From JAWOJF01 sp046481785 (lineage in GTDB: Bacteria; Bacteroidota; Ignavibacteria; Ignavibacteriales; Ignavibacteriaceae), in the NCBI GenBank assembly GCA_046481785.1, contig JAWOJF010000381.1, positions 1 through 21,103 on the forward strand: a stretch of DNA of 21,103 nucleotides, given 5' to 3'. Position 1 is the first letter of the stretch; every line of letters begins with the position of its first letter. The notes under the pieces are model-generated. The model had not been told where the DNA came from, searched no databases, and saw nothing but the letters and a program-made list of their open reading frames with translations. Below, piece by piece: positions 1 to 8,274 of the stretch. The position numbers and the translations under genes are program-made.

Positions 1-2192
1 TCTTTTGATGCTGTTACCTTTAGCTCACTGCCGTCAAACTGTTCCTTAAGTAACTGAATATTTTTTACAGGAATAACAACCGAGGATTCAACATAACGTG
101 AGGTCATATTCTGTATAATAATCATAACTTCTTTTCCGGCAGTTAAAACATCGGTTCTTACTTTTCCGGTACCGGCTGATGATGGTTTGTCTATCTCCGA
201 GGTATATTCAATAAGACTTGCAATCAGGTCTTCATTTGCCTCATTGCCTGAGCCTATAACCGGCAGCCCGATGTATGAACCAATCAGTACAGCTTTACCT
301 TTGCCGTAATTGGAGACAGTAACAGCAGCTTCCCCTGTATCAAATTCTGCAATAACCTCTGCACCTTCAGGTATTAAGGTTTCTTTAACAATGGTTCCTC
401 TTATTTCATCACCGGAATGAATGTAATTCAGATCCTTTTTAATAATTATCCTAACACCGGCTTCATCAGAAAAAATATTTTTAGAAGTTAAATACTCAGT
501 GGCTGCTGCGCCTGTTATTTTTTCATTCTTCCTTTTATACTGGGTATCCTTCGTAATGCCGATTCTTGTTACAACTCCTTTGTTAGCAGGTTCAACAACT
601 CCCTGCCTTGCCTTAAATATTCTATGAAGACCATAGCCGGGTACAATTTTCTCATGGTGTCCATGTTCAATATTCCAGCCGGCAAAATAACTTTCACCAA
701 TAAGTGTCCCGCCGGCCTTTACCCATTTTTCAAGTGCAGTGCAGATTTTTTTGCTTAGTACATACGGAAACGGAACTACCAAAACTTTATATTTATCTAG
801 AATCCCCTTTTCAATTTCTACAGGGTGAATAAAATCAATTGGATAGCTATAATTATATAATGCAGAATGGTACCCTGTTAATGAATTGGTTGCAGTTTTT
901 TCGTTACCGGTAGATGCCCATGCAAATACCTGGTTCTCCGGATTATAAAGAATTGCAACCTCTGCTTTTGAAGGTTTTGCTTTCATTAAAAAGCGGGAAT
1001 TCTTTTGCAAAATTTTCCCAACTTTAGAAAATGATTTTAACCATGGTGTTTCAGTGCCGTCAAGATAAGTCAATCCCCACGTGGGTGCTTCCCGTCCCAG
1101 TATCTCGGGCCTGTACTGCCAGAAAATAAATCCTTTCAGATTTCCGGCAACGCCTCTGAATATTAATCTTTTTACATCATTCTCATCTATATACTTAGGC
1201 ATATCTAAGGTATAACCCATAAGCATAAGCATCTCGGCAGAAATAACCGGTTTATCTTTTGCACATGACCGGAGAATATCGATCATCATAGCATCATCCA
1301 TTTGTGTAAAGCCGTGAAGATCACCATATTGCCCAACATTCCATGGGTCACTTGCAGTAGATGTTACGGGAAATCCCTGAATAAACACATGATGACACAT
1401 TAAAGGATGTTTTCCCCTGTCAACGTCACGGGCTGTTTCAAATCTTCTTTTAACATTTTCGCCAATTGTGTATACAAAGAACATCCGCCAATCAATAATA
1501 TCGTTAAACGTATTACGGGTTTTAGGAAGTTCTGCCTGGTCAAATGATGTATAATTCCTGTTCCATGATTCATTAAGTTTATCCAGACTCTTATACTTTG
1601 ATTTAAGCCAGCCTCTGAATTTTCTTTTACAATTATCACAGTAACACAACATATCATTTATTTTTTCGGCATCGTCTGCATAAGCACGCATCTCTGCCAT
1701 ACTGCTTGTAAGTTCAGGCTCACTTCCAACATTCCATATTTCAAGTGCCGGATGATCTTTATATCTCTCAACAGAGGCTTTTAAAAATTCAAAAAAATGT
1801 TCAATTACTCCGTCATGATTAAAGCAGTAACCCAGGCCGCCTATCTGCCTGTGAGGCTGTGTTTGAGGGCCAATAACTTTACCGCCAAGTGTTATCATTG
1901 AAGCATCGGGATATTTTTCATATATCCATGCCGGCGCTACATCAAAAATCGTGTTTAGCATAACTTTAAGTTTATACTTCTTTGCAAGATCCATCAGTTT
2001 ATCAATATCATCGAAATAGTACACACCTTCTGCCGGATTATTCCACCGCCATTGAATCCAGAACTTCACTGTATTAAAGCCGGAAGCAGCCATATTTTTT
2101 AAATCTGTTTCCCAGTCACCTTTATGCGGTGAAGGAGCACGGTAATATTGTGAGCCAAACGGAAAGTAATTTTCTGATAAAAGTTTTTGCAT
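1..2192 (-). CDS. GH42-like beta-galactosidase (3' end outside window)
   Basis: Retaining glycosidase of family GH42 type, expected to remove beta-galactosyl (or related) residues from oligosaccharides. The reading frame is open from an ATG at 2192 to the window edge, giving 730 visible codons; the C-terminus is missing. Residues 1-390 form the clan GH-A barrel. E158 in WNVGSEPE is the expected acid/base and E320 in PVISAEM the expected nucleophile. C123 and the C183/C185/C188 cluster (CYCDNC) match the four-cysteine zinc site known in GH42. FIFWQYRPEILG near residue 370 is also GH42-like. Residues about 400-620 match the trimerisation domain. There is no signal peptide, so it is probably cytoplasmic. 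Oddity: S157 replaces the Asn that normally precedes the acid/base Glu. It sits 123 bp downstream of the isomerase-like gene, a gap with two hairpins, so it may be transcribed separately. The ribosome-binding site is weak. Confidence 0.85.
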   Translation of the reverse strand, partial: MQKLLSENYFPFGSQYYRAPSPHKGDWETDLKNMAASGFNTVKFWIQWRWNNPAEGVYYFDDIDKLMDLAKKYKLKVMLNTIFDVAPAWIYEKYPDASMITLGGKVIGPQTQPHRQIGGLGYCFNHDGVIEHFFEFLKASVERYKDHPALEIWNVGSEPELTSSMAEMRAYADDAEKINDMLCYCDNCKRKFRGWLKSKYKSLDKLNESWNRNYTSFDQAELPKTRNTFNDIIDWRMFFVYTIGENVKRRFETARDVDRGKHPLMCHHVFIQGFPVTSTASDPWNVGQYGDLHGFTQMDDAMMIDILRSCAKDKPVISAEMLMLMGYTLDMPKYIDENDVKRLIFRGVAGNLKGFIFWQYRPEILGREAPTWGLTYLDGTETPWLKSFSKVGKILQKNSRFLMKAKPSKAEVAILYNPENQVFAWASTGNEKTATNSLTGYHSALYNYSYPIDFIHPVEIEKGILDKYKVLVVPFPYVLSKKICTALEKWVKAGGTLIGESYFAGWNIEHGHHEKIVPGYGLHRIFKARQGVVEPANKGVVTRIGITKDTQYKRKNEKITGAAATEYLTSKNIFSDEAGVRIIIKKDLNYIHSGDEIRGTIVKETLIPEGAEVIAEFDTGEAAVTVSNYGKGKAVLIGSYIGLPVIGSGNEANEDLIASLIEYTSEIDKPSSAGTGKVRTDVLTAGKEVMIIIQNMTSRYVESSVVIPVKNIQLLKEQFDGSELKVTASK

Positions 2193-2231
2193 AGTGTTAT
2201 AAGTTTATTCCATTAATTAACAGTCAAATTT

Positions 2232-2251
2232 TCATTACTCTTCCGTAATGA
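2232..2251. repeat. Short inverted repeat upstream of GH42 gene
   Basis: Perfect 7-bp arms TCATTAC (2232-2238) and GTAATGA (2245-2251) are separated by six bases. It lies about 40 bp upstream of the GH42-like start codon, in the 5' leader. It could be a regulator-binding site or a leader hairpin. No second copy was noticed in the window, so its role is unknown. Confidence 0.35.
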
Positions 2252-2269
2252 TTAGATTTTCATATAGTT

Positions 2270-2302
2270 AAAGATGACATCTTTCAAAAAGATGTCATCT
2301 TT
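2270..2302. terminator. Perfect palindromic hairpin, copy A of a repeated element
   Basis: Arms AAAGATGACATCTTT (2270-2284) and AAAGATGTCATCTTT (2288-2302) are perfectly complementary over 15 bp with a 3-base loop. A run of six T (2300-2305) ends the plus-strand version. The minus-strand transcript of the neighbouring genes would have only a short T-run (TTTAAC) after the stem. It begins 14 bp past the stop of the isomerase-like gene, so a terminator is the simplest reading. A 29-bp core recurs at 20117-20145 with 26 identical positions, which makes a dispersed repeat or operator a real alternative. Confidence 0.55.
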
Positions 2303-2315
2303 TTTGGTTCTAGTG

Positions 2316-3245
2316 TTACTGAATAACAAATTGTGAAAGGTGCCTGTAACCAAGCTGCAGGCCTTTTTTCACTTTTTCTTCAGATCCTTCAAATACAGGG
2401 TCTTCATGTTCTATAGATAAAACATAGTCGTATTTATATTCCTGCAGGGTTGTAATAAATTTCATCCAGTTAATATCACCCATACCCGGCATACGGTATC
2501 TCCACCAGCCGGATTTCCATGGAACGGGGTCTATTTGACGTCCGAATAATCCATACTCATATTGCCCTGCATCTAGTATCTCTGTGTCCTTTGCATGAGC
2601 ATGAAATATTTTTGGAGCGAAATCCTTTATAACCTGGATATAATCTATACCAAGCCAGTACAAATGTGATGGGTCAAGGTTTAATCCAAAATTCCTGGAA
2701 GGAACTTCATTAAACATTGCTGCCCACAATTCAGGTGAATATGCAAAGTTTCCGGGGTGACCAAATTTAACCCAGTTTTCCATGGGACAATTCTCGATCA
2801 TTATTTTAACATTCCGGTCTTCTGCGTATTTTAATAATTCTCTGAACACTTTCCCGATTTCTTTCATGTTTTCAGTCGGTGTTTTATCCGGACGGCTGCC
2901 GACAAAAGTTCCTACAAGTTTAACACCAAGCAGACTTGCAGTATCTATTACCTTTTTAAGATGCTTATGATAGCTGTTTCTCTTTTTTTTATCGGGGTGA
3001 AGATTGTTATCATAATACGCCAGTGAAGATATAATCATATTATACTTACCGAATAAATCTTTTATCCTTGCTGCATCATCTTTTGTAAAATTAGCTGCAT
3101 CTATTTGCCTTGCCTGGTAATCCCGGGATGATTTAACAGGCCATGCAGCAAGTTCTAATGATTGAAAACCCTGCTGAGATGACCACTTCACAAGGTCTTC
3201 AAGTTTAACTTTTGGAAGACATGCTGTTAAAAAACCTAATTTCAT
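2316..3245 (-). CDS. Sugar phosphate isomerase/epimerase-like TIM-barrel protein
   Basis: A 309-residue protein of the AP-endonuclease-2-like superfamily (xylose isomerase-like TIM barrel, as in IolE and tagatose/psicose epimerases). Such proteins bind a divalent metal and catalyse isomerisation, epimerisation, dehydration or beta-elimination on sugars. The metal-ligand set appears complete: E151 (MIENCP), D191 (NLDPSH), H217 (HAHAKD) and E279 (SIEHED). No signal peptide, so cytoplasmic. The ATG is preceded by AAGGAG six bases upstream, which fixes the start. It follows the Gfo/Idh/MocA gene by 77 bp; that pairing is common in inositol and keto-sugar pathways. The exact substrate cannot be read from sequence. 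A 3-keto-glycoside lyase role, as for TIM-barrel subunits of C-glycoside deglycosidases, is an inference. Confidence 0.85.
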   Translation of the reverse strand: MKLGFLTACLPKVKLEDLVKWSSQQGFQSLELAAWPVKSSRDYQARQIDAANFTKDDAARIKDLFGKYNMIISSLAYYDNNLHPDKKKRNSYHKHLKKVIDTASLLGVKLVGTFVGSRPDKTPTENMKEIGKVFRELLKYAEDRNVKIMIENCPMENWVKFGHPGNFAYSPELWAAMFNEVPSRNFGLNLDPSHLYWLGIDYIQVIKDFAPKIFHAHAKDTEILDAGQYEYGLFGRQIDPVPWKSGWWRYRMPGMGDINWMKFITTLQEYKYDYVLSIEHEDPVFEGSEEKVKKGLQLGYRHLSQFVIQ

Positions 3246-3322
3246 TATTACTCCTTAACTCTTAACTGTAAATATTTGTATTATCATTGTTTGTCCTGCG
3301 GATTTGCAATTACAAAACAGAG

Positions 3323-4486
3323 TTATTTTACATCAACCCATTTTTGTGATTCATTACTTTCCAGTATTGCTTCTACAATCCTGTTTTCCCAATCACCATC
3401 TTCAAAAGTGGGAAAATCTGTCTTATCTTTCTGCGGATCTTTACCGGTTCTTATAAAATCATATACATTGATGAATAAATTTTTTGGCCCGTCGGGATAA
3501 CCTTCCGGATGCCCGCCGGGGTAATGGGCATATTTTCTTGCTTCCTCATAAATCAGAGAAGGATCCTTAATGATTACCTCATTCCCCTTTTCCCTATGGC
3601 CTACCCACAACTGGTTCGGTTCTTCCTGGTTCCAGCTTAATGCTTTTTTACTTCCATCAATTTCGAATGTAAAACAATTTTTTCTTCCAGCACTTACCTG
3701 CGAAACTGTAAACACTCCTTGTATTCCCCCCTCAAACTGCACTAATACCGAACCGGCATCTTCAGTATCAATATTAATTTCTTCATAACCGGCATCCCCT
3801 GCAGCTTCCTCTTTACCTTTAAAAGTTTGAACTTTGGTTTTAGGTTTTTTCCTTTTTTTATGGACTACGATAAGATTAGCAAATACTCTTTTTATTTTTT
3901 GTCCTGTAAGAAACTGCAGAAGATCGCACCAGTGCGAACCAATATCAGCAATTGCTCTTGAACTGCCGCTCAAACCGCTTTCAAGCCTCCAGTTGTAATC
4001 TGTATTGTATAACAGCCAGTCCTGCAAATATGAGCCATGTACCATAAAAATAGTTCCAACATCGTTTTTTTCAATCATAGCTTTTGCATGCTGAATGAGA
4101 GGATAAAAACGGTAATTGAAATTAATAGCGTTTACAACACCTTTTTCTTTTGCCAGTTTAACAAGCTCAGCAGATTCTTTTGATGTAATTGTAAGAGGTT
4201 TTTCAGAAATAATATGTTTACCTGAAAGAATAGCTGCCTTATTAATTTCAAAATGAAGATGGTTGGGGGTACAATTATGGATTACTTCAACTTCTTTATC
4301 ATTAATAATTTCTTCCCATGTATCATAAACTTTGGGAATGGAAAACCTGGCAGCTACAGCCTGAGCACCAATATCCTTGCCCGAAGTAACTGCAATTACT
4401 TCTACTCCGCCAATTCTTCTCAGGGCTTCAATATGAGCGGGTCCTATAAAACCTGTTCCTATTACTGCTGCCTTTATTGTTTTCAT
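3323..4486 (-). CDS. Gfo/Idh/MocA family NAD(P)-dependent oxidoreductase
   Basis: A 387-residue dehydrogenase of the glucose-fructose oxidoreductase / inositol dehydrogenase / MocA family, which oxidises or reduces a hydroxyl or keto group on sugars and cyclitols. The N-terminal Rossmann motif GTGFIG spans residues 10-15. The EKP motif (residues 95-97) supplies the usual catalytic Lys96, and DIGSHWCDLL supplies the Asp181/His185 pair, so the active site looks intact. The C-terminal half is the expected alpha/beta substrate domain. No signal peptide. Its ATG overlaps the stop of the upstream GH-like gene by four bases (ATGA), so the two are probably translationally coupled and act on related substrates. 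The position of oxidation and the substrate are unknown. D-apiose dehydrogenases and 3-keto-glucoside-forming enzymes also belong to this family. Confidence 0.9.
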   Translation of the reverse strand: MKTIKAAVIGTGFIGPAHIEALRRIGGVEVIAVTSGKDIGAQAVAARFSIPKVYDTWEEIINDKEVEVIHNCTPNHLHFEINKAAILSGKHIISEKPLTITSKESAELVKLAKEKGVVNAINFNYRFYPLIQHAKAMIEKNDVGTIFMVHGSYLQDWLLYNTDYNWRLESGLSGSSRAIADIGSHWCDLLQFLTGQKIKRVFANLIVVHKKRKKPKTKVQTFKGKEEAAGDAGYEEINIDTEDAGSVLVQFEGGIQGVFTVSQVSAGRKNCFTFEIDGSKKALSWNQEEPNQLWVGHREKGNEVIIKDPSLIYEEARKYAHYPGGHPEGYPDGPKNLFINVYDFIRTGKDPQKDKTDFPTFEDGDWENRIVEAILESNESQKWVDVK

Positions 4487-6219
4487 TTTATTTCCCGAGT
4501 TTCCGGTTTGTTAAAATAAAGAGATTCGTTTTTATGAAAGATCCCTTTTAATTTCTTAGCCCGCTGCACCATCTTTTTAACCTCAGGAATATCCATCTTT
4601 TGTTTATAATCGTAAAGACATAAAGCCGGTATAACATTTAATTCTTTATAAGCATTTTCCTGAAGTTTGAACATTTGATGCGAAGGGTATTTTGTTAAAA
4701 GATGTGCAGTGAACCTTGTGTATTTACCAAACAAATATGATGACACAGGATGAACTTTACGCCACGTTTTTTTTCCTTCCATTCCGTGTACTTCAGAAAG
4801 ACTGTCAATCCCGTGTATCTGCACAAAAGGAAGAGCAGGTAAAACCTGTTCATTTAATCCTTCACCTGCAAAAAGAATATGCGGAAATGCCTTCTTAAGT
4901 CTTTGGACATGGTTCCTCATACCGGTTAAAAAGTTAGGACCATTGCTTATATTAAATGCAAGCAGAGTCTGATCAAGAAAGACTGCATCGGGTTTGTACC
5001 TGCTTAAAAGATCACCTATGGTCTTTTCCATATGATCACCCCACTCTGTAAAGCCGGGATTAACATAAGCAAAAAAGTCTTCAGGCAGCCAGTCTCCGTC
5101 TATATCCATGCCCCAGCCAAGCGGCCGGTTAAAGGCGTCAATCACCTGGTATTTTTTAAGAACCGGGTAGAGCTTGTGACTGAATGTTAATGCAATAACA
5201 TTTGTATGAAGCATTATATGATAACCCAGCTCATGTGCAGTATCTATTAATTCCTTAAACTTTAAATCGCCGCCGCACTTTTCACTGGGGTTATAATCAG
5301 GTGCATGAGAATCAATTCCATTTTCTGCAAAACCCGGGAGATAAAGAAGAGTATTTTCAGGTTTGTGAAACTTCTTCCACTCTTTAATTCTATCAATCAT
5401 TTGTTCAAATGTGTGATGAGGTTCAGGCTGATCTTTTCTCATTCCCCAAAGTTCAAGAACAAAATTTATATCATTAATCCACTCAGGCAAATAAGGGTTA
5501 GCATTAAGAGGGAGAAGTTCTGTTCCTATAGCGGACTGTTCAAGCCATGTCCTGTGCCTGTCAACAGGAACCCGCCAGTCTTTTTCATAACTATCTATAA
5601 ACCACTCAGCCTCCATAATATGTTTATTTAACGGGGCTTCTGCTTCAAAACCTATTACAATATGAAATTCTTCTTCTTCTCTCCTGACACGAAGCAATTT
5701 TAAAAATGGGTTGTCATCCTTTGTATGAAAGAATAATCCGTCATTTTCAATTTCACCTAAAGCAAACTGGGCATTCCACCAGAAAGGATATTTATAGCTT
5801 AATGTAGTTTCGGGTGTCATTTCTTTTGAGAGACTCTGTCCACCAAGCGCAGGAACAATTACATTATCAAACTGAAAACCTGTAAGCTTCCATTCTGAAA
5901 GCCAGATTATTTCCGATGCTTCTATTTTAACTTTGAACTTTACTCCATATTCGCTGTCAGTTATAACTACTTCTGCTTTGTTTTCATTTGTATCATCACT
6001 AAGAACAAACCGGACACTATCTTCACTTTGGGTAAAAGAAACAAGTTCTGAAAGTAACGTTGCATCGGATATATGAAGCGGTGAACGTACTGTTATTGTC
6101 TGCTTTCCGTTTTTACAGAAAATCCTCCCGGTATTCCTGTCGGATATTTCAAGAATAGTGAATGGGCTTTCTCTAAATATAATTTTTAAGTTTTTACTGT
6201 AAAAGGCACTTGTATTCAT
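4483..6219 (-). CDS. Uncharacterised glycoside-hydrolase-like TIM-barrel protein (DUF6259-like?)
   Basis: A 578-residue protein that I do not recognise as a characterised family. Residues 1 to about 235 are rich in beta-strands and look like the N-terminal beta-sandwich of GH31/36/97-type enzymes. Residues about 245-560 look like a TIM barrel. D416 at a strand end (DAVFLDQT) and E453 (LFAGEGLNE) are positioned as a possible nucleophile and acid/base pair. Other barrel-end motifs are LLYLPGF (291-297) and MLHTNV (336-341). The pattern recalls the DUF6259 group of putative glycosidases, but that assignment is from memory and unverified. No signal peptide, so cytoplasmic. The stop overlaps the start of the Gfo/Idh/MocA gene by four bases, which suggests joint action on one substrate. 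Confidence 0.7.
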   Translation of the reverse strand: MNTSAFYSKNLKIIFRESPFTILEISDRNTGRIFCKNGKQTITVRSPLHISDATLLSELVSFTQSEDSVRFVLSDDTNENKAEVVITDSEYGVKFKVKIEASEIIWLSEWKLTGFQFDNVIVPALGGQSLSKEMTPETTLSYKYPFWWNAQFALGEIENDGLFFHTKDDNPFLKLLRVRREEEEFHIVIGFEAEAPLNKHIMEAEWFIDSYEKDWRVPVDRHRTWLEQSAIGTELLPLNANPYLPEWINDINFVLELWGMRKDQPEPHHTFEQMIDRIKEWKKFHKPENTLLYLPGFAENGIDSHAPDYNPSEKCGGDLKFKELIDTAHELGYHIMLHTNVIALTFSHKLYPVLKKYQVIDAFNRPLGWGMDIDGDWLPEDFFAYVNPGFTEWGDHMEKTIGDLLSRYKPDAVFLDQTLLAFNISNGPNFLTGMRNHVQRLKKAFPHILFAGEGLNEQVLPALPFVQIHGIDSLSEVHGMEGKKTWRKVHPVSSYLFGKYTRFTAHLLTKYPSHQMFKLQENAYKELNVIPALCLYDYKQKMDIPEVKKMVQRAKKLKGIFHKNESLYFNKPETREIK

Positions 6220-6277
6220 TTATTCCCGGGTATTCTTTCAGTATTATTTTTTTATTACTATGCAGATCCGTAACATT

Positions 6278-6739
6278 TTAGATCTCAATTACAGCAGGAT
6301 TTATTGTTTTCTTTTCCACATCTTCAAAAGGCGTTCTTTTCCTGAAGATTACAAAATAAGACGAAACATCTTTTCCAACAGGAAGGCATGCACCATGCCA
6401 CACTGAATTGTAAATTACAATTGCTTCACCAATATTTATTTTAAATGCCTGCGCTTTACTTTCATCATCACCATCTTTTAATACAGGCAATACAAACGGT
6501 GCATCGATAGGAATAAGTATCTCAGGGGTTCGCAGGTGTCTTTCCATACCACTGATACTATTTTCTTCCTGTTTATACACAGTACAAATTCCAATTTCTG
6601 TTTCACCATTAATATTATAATCAGCAATATCAGACCAGAATTTATAATCATGTGCCTGTGAAGTTGGTTCGCCAGACGGCGGCTTTACTACTTTTCCAAA
6701 CCTGCTGAAGTTTTCCGGTGTTGCATTTTGTGCCTTCAT
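6278..6739 (-). CDS. Ureidoglycolate-lyase (AllA)-like cupin protein
   Basis: A 153-residue protein resembling the AllA/ureidoglycolate hydrolase family in length and pattern. It has an N-terminal F..FGKVV motif, then MERHLRTPEILIPID (about 87-101) aligning with the ELERHPLGTQAFIPM region of E. coli AllA. GEAIVIYNSVWHG (near 130) aligns with the GVNYHRNVWHHP strand that carries a functional His. AllA releases urea from ureidoglycolate in purine catabolism, but nothing else here belongs to that pathway, so a different role in this sugar locus is likely, for example a cupin sugar-acid lyase or isomerase. No signal peptide. It starts 12 bp after the preceding gene, so it is part of the operon. 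The fold assignment is fairly secure; the reaction is not. Confidence 0.7.
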   Translation of the reverse strand: MKAQNATPENFSRFGKVVKPPSGEPTSQAHDYKFWSDIADYNINGETEIGICTVYKQEENSISGMERHLRTPEILIPIDAPFVLPVLKDGDDESKAQAFKINIGEAIVIYNSVWHGACLPVGKDVSSYFVIFRKRTPFEDVEKKTINPAVIEI

Positions 6740-6751
6740 ATATTAATACAC

Positions 6752-8224
6752 CTACTTTTTAACTTCTATAACAATGAGGCCGCCGCCCTGCAAAGAAATA
6801 TCTTTTAACTCTATTCCATCCTCAGTCTCCCGAACAGATGTAAATTCTTTTCCTTCACCAAGCTCATTATATAATGTTGCCTTGTTTCCGGCTTTAAGAG
6901 GAATTTTTACAGAAACAGTTTCCTGCCTTGTATCTTTAACGTCACCTGATTTGTCCTCCATCTGTTTGCCGGGAATTATAGTCTGAATCCACGCGGAAAT
7001 TATCAGGCTCCCGTCTTCATTTTCAAATCCATGTACCTGTACATCAGAACCAACCGTTTTATCAGTCCATATCATATTATCAATACTTTTGTACTTTTGT
7101 GAAAACAATTCATTAAAGAACTGTAAAGCACGTGCGGCAGGTTTTGGTTTATGATCCGGATAGGCAACACCGAGATACCGGTTATTGTCATTATCGCCAA
7201 TTACAAGTTCATGCGGAGGAAGATCTTTAATTTCATACCATGCAACTGATTCAATATTTTCTGTTGAAGCCGTTAATACCAATGTTTTAAATAAATGCAC
7301 TGCCTGGTATTCAGGTGAATGTTCATAATCAAAATAAGCTGAATAAGCATCTGATACTCTTGCCCCTTTACGGAAGGTGCTGTATCCTACTTCTGCCATC
7401 CACAAAGGCTGGTTATCCCCGTACCGCCACACTACATCCTGAACTTCATTTATATAAGTAGTAATCTCTTCAATAGGATGCCTGTGCCATGTTTCATAAT
7501 AATTATGCATATTAACAATATCAAAATACTTACTCATATTATAATCCTTAAACAGACTTTTTACAAAATCAGGATCATAAGCAATTCCGGGGAATACAAT
7601 TTTTGCATCAGGATCGGCCACTCTTACTGCCTCGGCACCTGCTTTAAGGAAGTCAACAAATTCCTGACGGGTTCCCTGCCAGTAAATCCATATATCAGGC
7701 TCATTCCAGAGTTCCCATGTTTTTATCCTATCTTTATAACGGTTAACAAGAGTTCTAACAAAATCGCCATAGGGCTTGTTATCTTTTGGTGGATAATTCC
7801 AGAAGTATAATGTATCATGTGCGCCTTTTGAAATCCATCTTGGTGTATAACAAATGTATGGGACAAGTGTAATGTCATATTCGTCGACAGCCATCTTTAC
7901 AAAGTCATCCCAGAAAAGCCAGTCATATTTACCCTGCTCAACTTCAATTGCATCCCAGCCAAAAGAAATACGCAGATGCTTCACTCCATATTTTTTCAGG
8001 AATTCAAAATCATTCCTGATAGTTTCCATCGTGGTAGTTTCTTCCGGGTAATCTTCGCAAAGCCCTACAGGCATATGATAATACTCACCGGAACGGGGCG
8101 ATGTAAGCTCATTGTAAATAAGGTTATCAGTTTGGGCAATTAGAAAATTATTAGAAAGGACTAAAAAGAAAAGACTAATAACACTTATAAATTTTCTGCT
8201 AAATACTTTAATAGTATAATTCAT
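6752..8224 (-). CDS. Exported clan GH-A glycoside hydrolase, GH39-like
   Basis: A 490-residue retaining glycosidase with an N-terminal signal peptide: hydrophobic stretch at about 12-29, likely cut after IAQ near residue 31. The (beta/alpha)8 barrel covers about 60-390. The acid/base is E175 in TWELWNEPD. The nucleophile is E278 in PLWMAEVG. The WNEPD block and the LRISFGWDAIE start of the barrel resemble GH39 (beta-xylosidase, iduronidase and related), but GH5 or another clan GH-A family cannot be excluded. A C-terminal beta-domain of about 100 residues follows. No T9SS tail is visible, so periplasmic rather than surface location is likely. AAGGAG lies six bases before the ATG. It is the only glycosidase in the operon with a clear export signal, so it may trim oligosaccharides after TonB-dependent import. 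Confidence 0.8.
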   Translation of the reverse strand: MNYTIKVFSRKFISVISLFFLVLSNNFLIAQTDNLIYNELTSPRSGEYYHMPVGLCEDYPEETTTMETIRNDFEFLKKYGVKHLRISFGWDAIEVEQGKYDWLFWDDFVKMAVDEYDITLVPYICYTPRWISKGAHDTLYFWNYPPKDNKPYGDFVRTLVNRYKDRIKTWELWNEPDIWIYWQGTRQEFVDFLKAGAEAVRVADPDAKIVFPGIAYDPDFVKSLFKDYNMSKYFDIVNMHNYYETWHRHPIEEITTYINEVQDVVWRYGDNQPLWMAEVGYSTFRKGARVSDAYSAYFDYEHSPEYQAVHLFKTLVLTASTENIESVAWYEIKDLPPHELVIGDNDNNRYLGVAYPDHKPKPAARALQFFNELFSQKYKSIDNMIWTDKTVGSDVQVHGFENEDGSLIISAWIQTIIPGKQMEDKSGDVKDTRQETVSVKIPLKAGNKATLYNELGEGKEFTSVRETEDGIELKDISLQGGGLIVIEVKK

Positions 8225-8274
8225 CAGGATCTCCTTTTAATTTTAATTTCAAATATCCCGGGATAGGGAAAAGC

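Noticed and set aside
1400..1657. 85-codon minus-strand open frame
   Set aside because: It lies inside the GH42-like gene in another frame; the in-frame protein there carries the zinc cysteines and family motifs.
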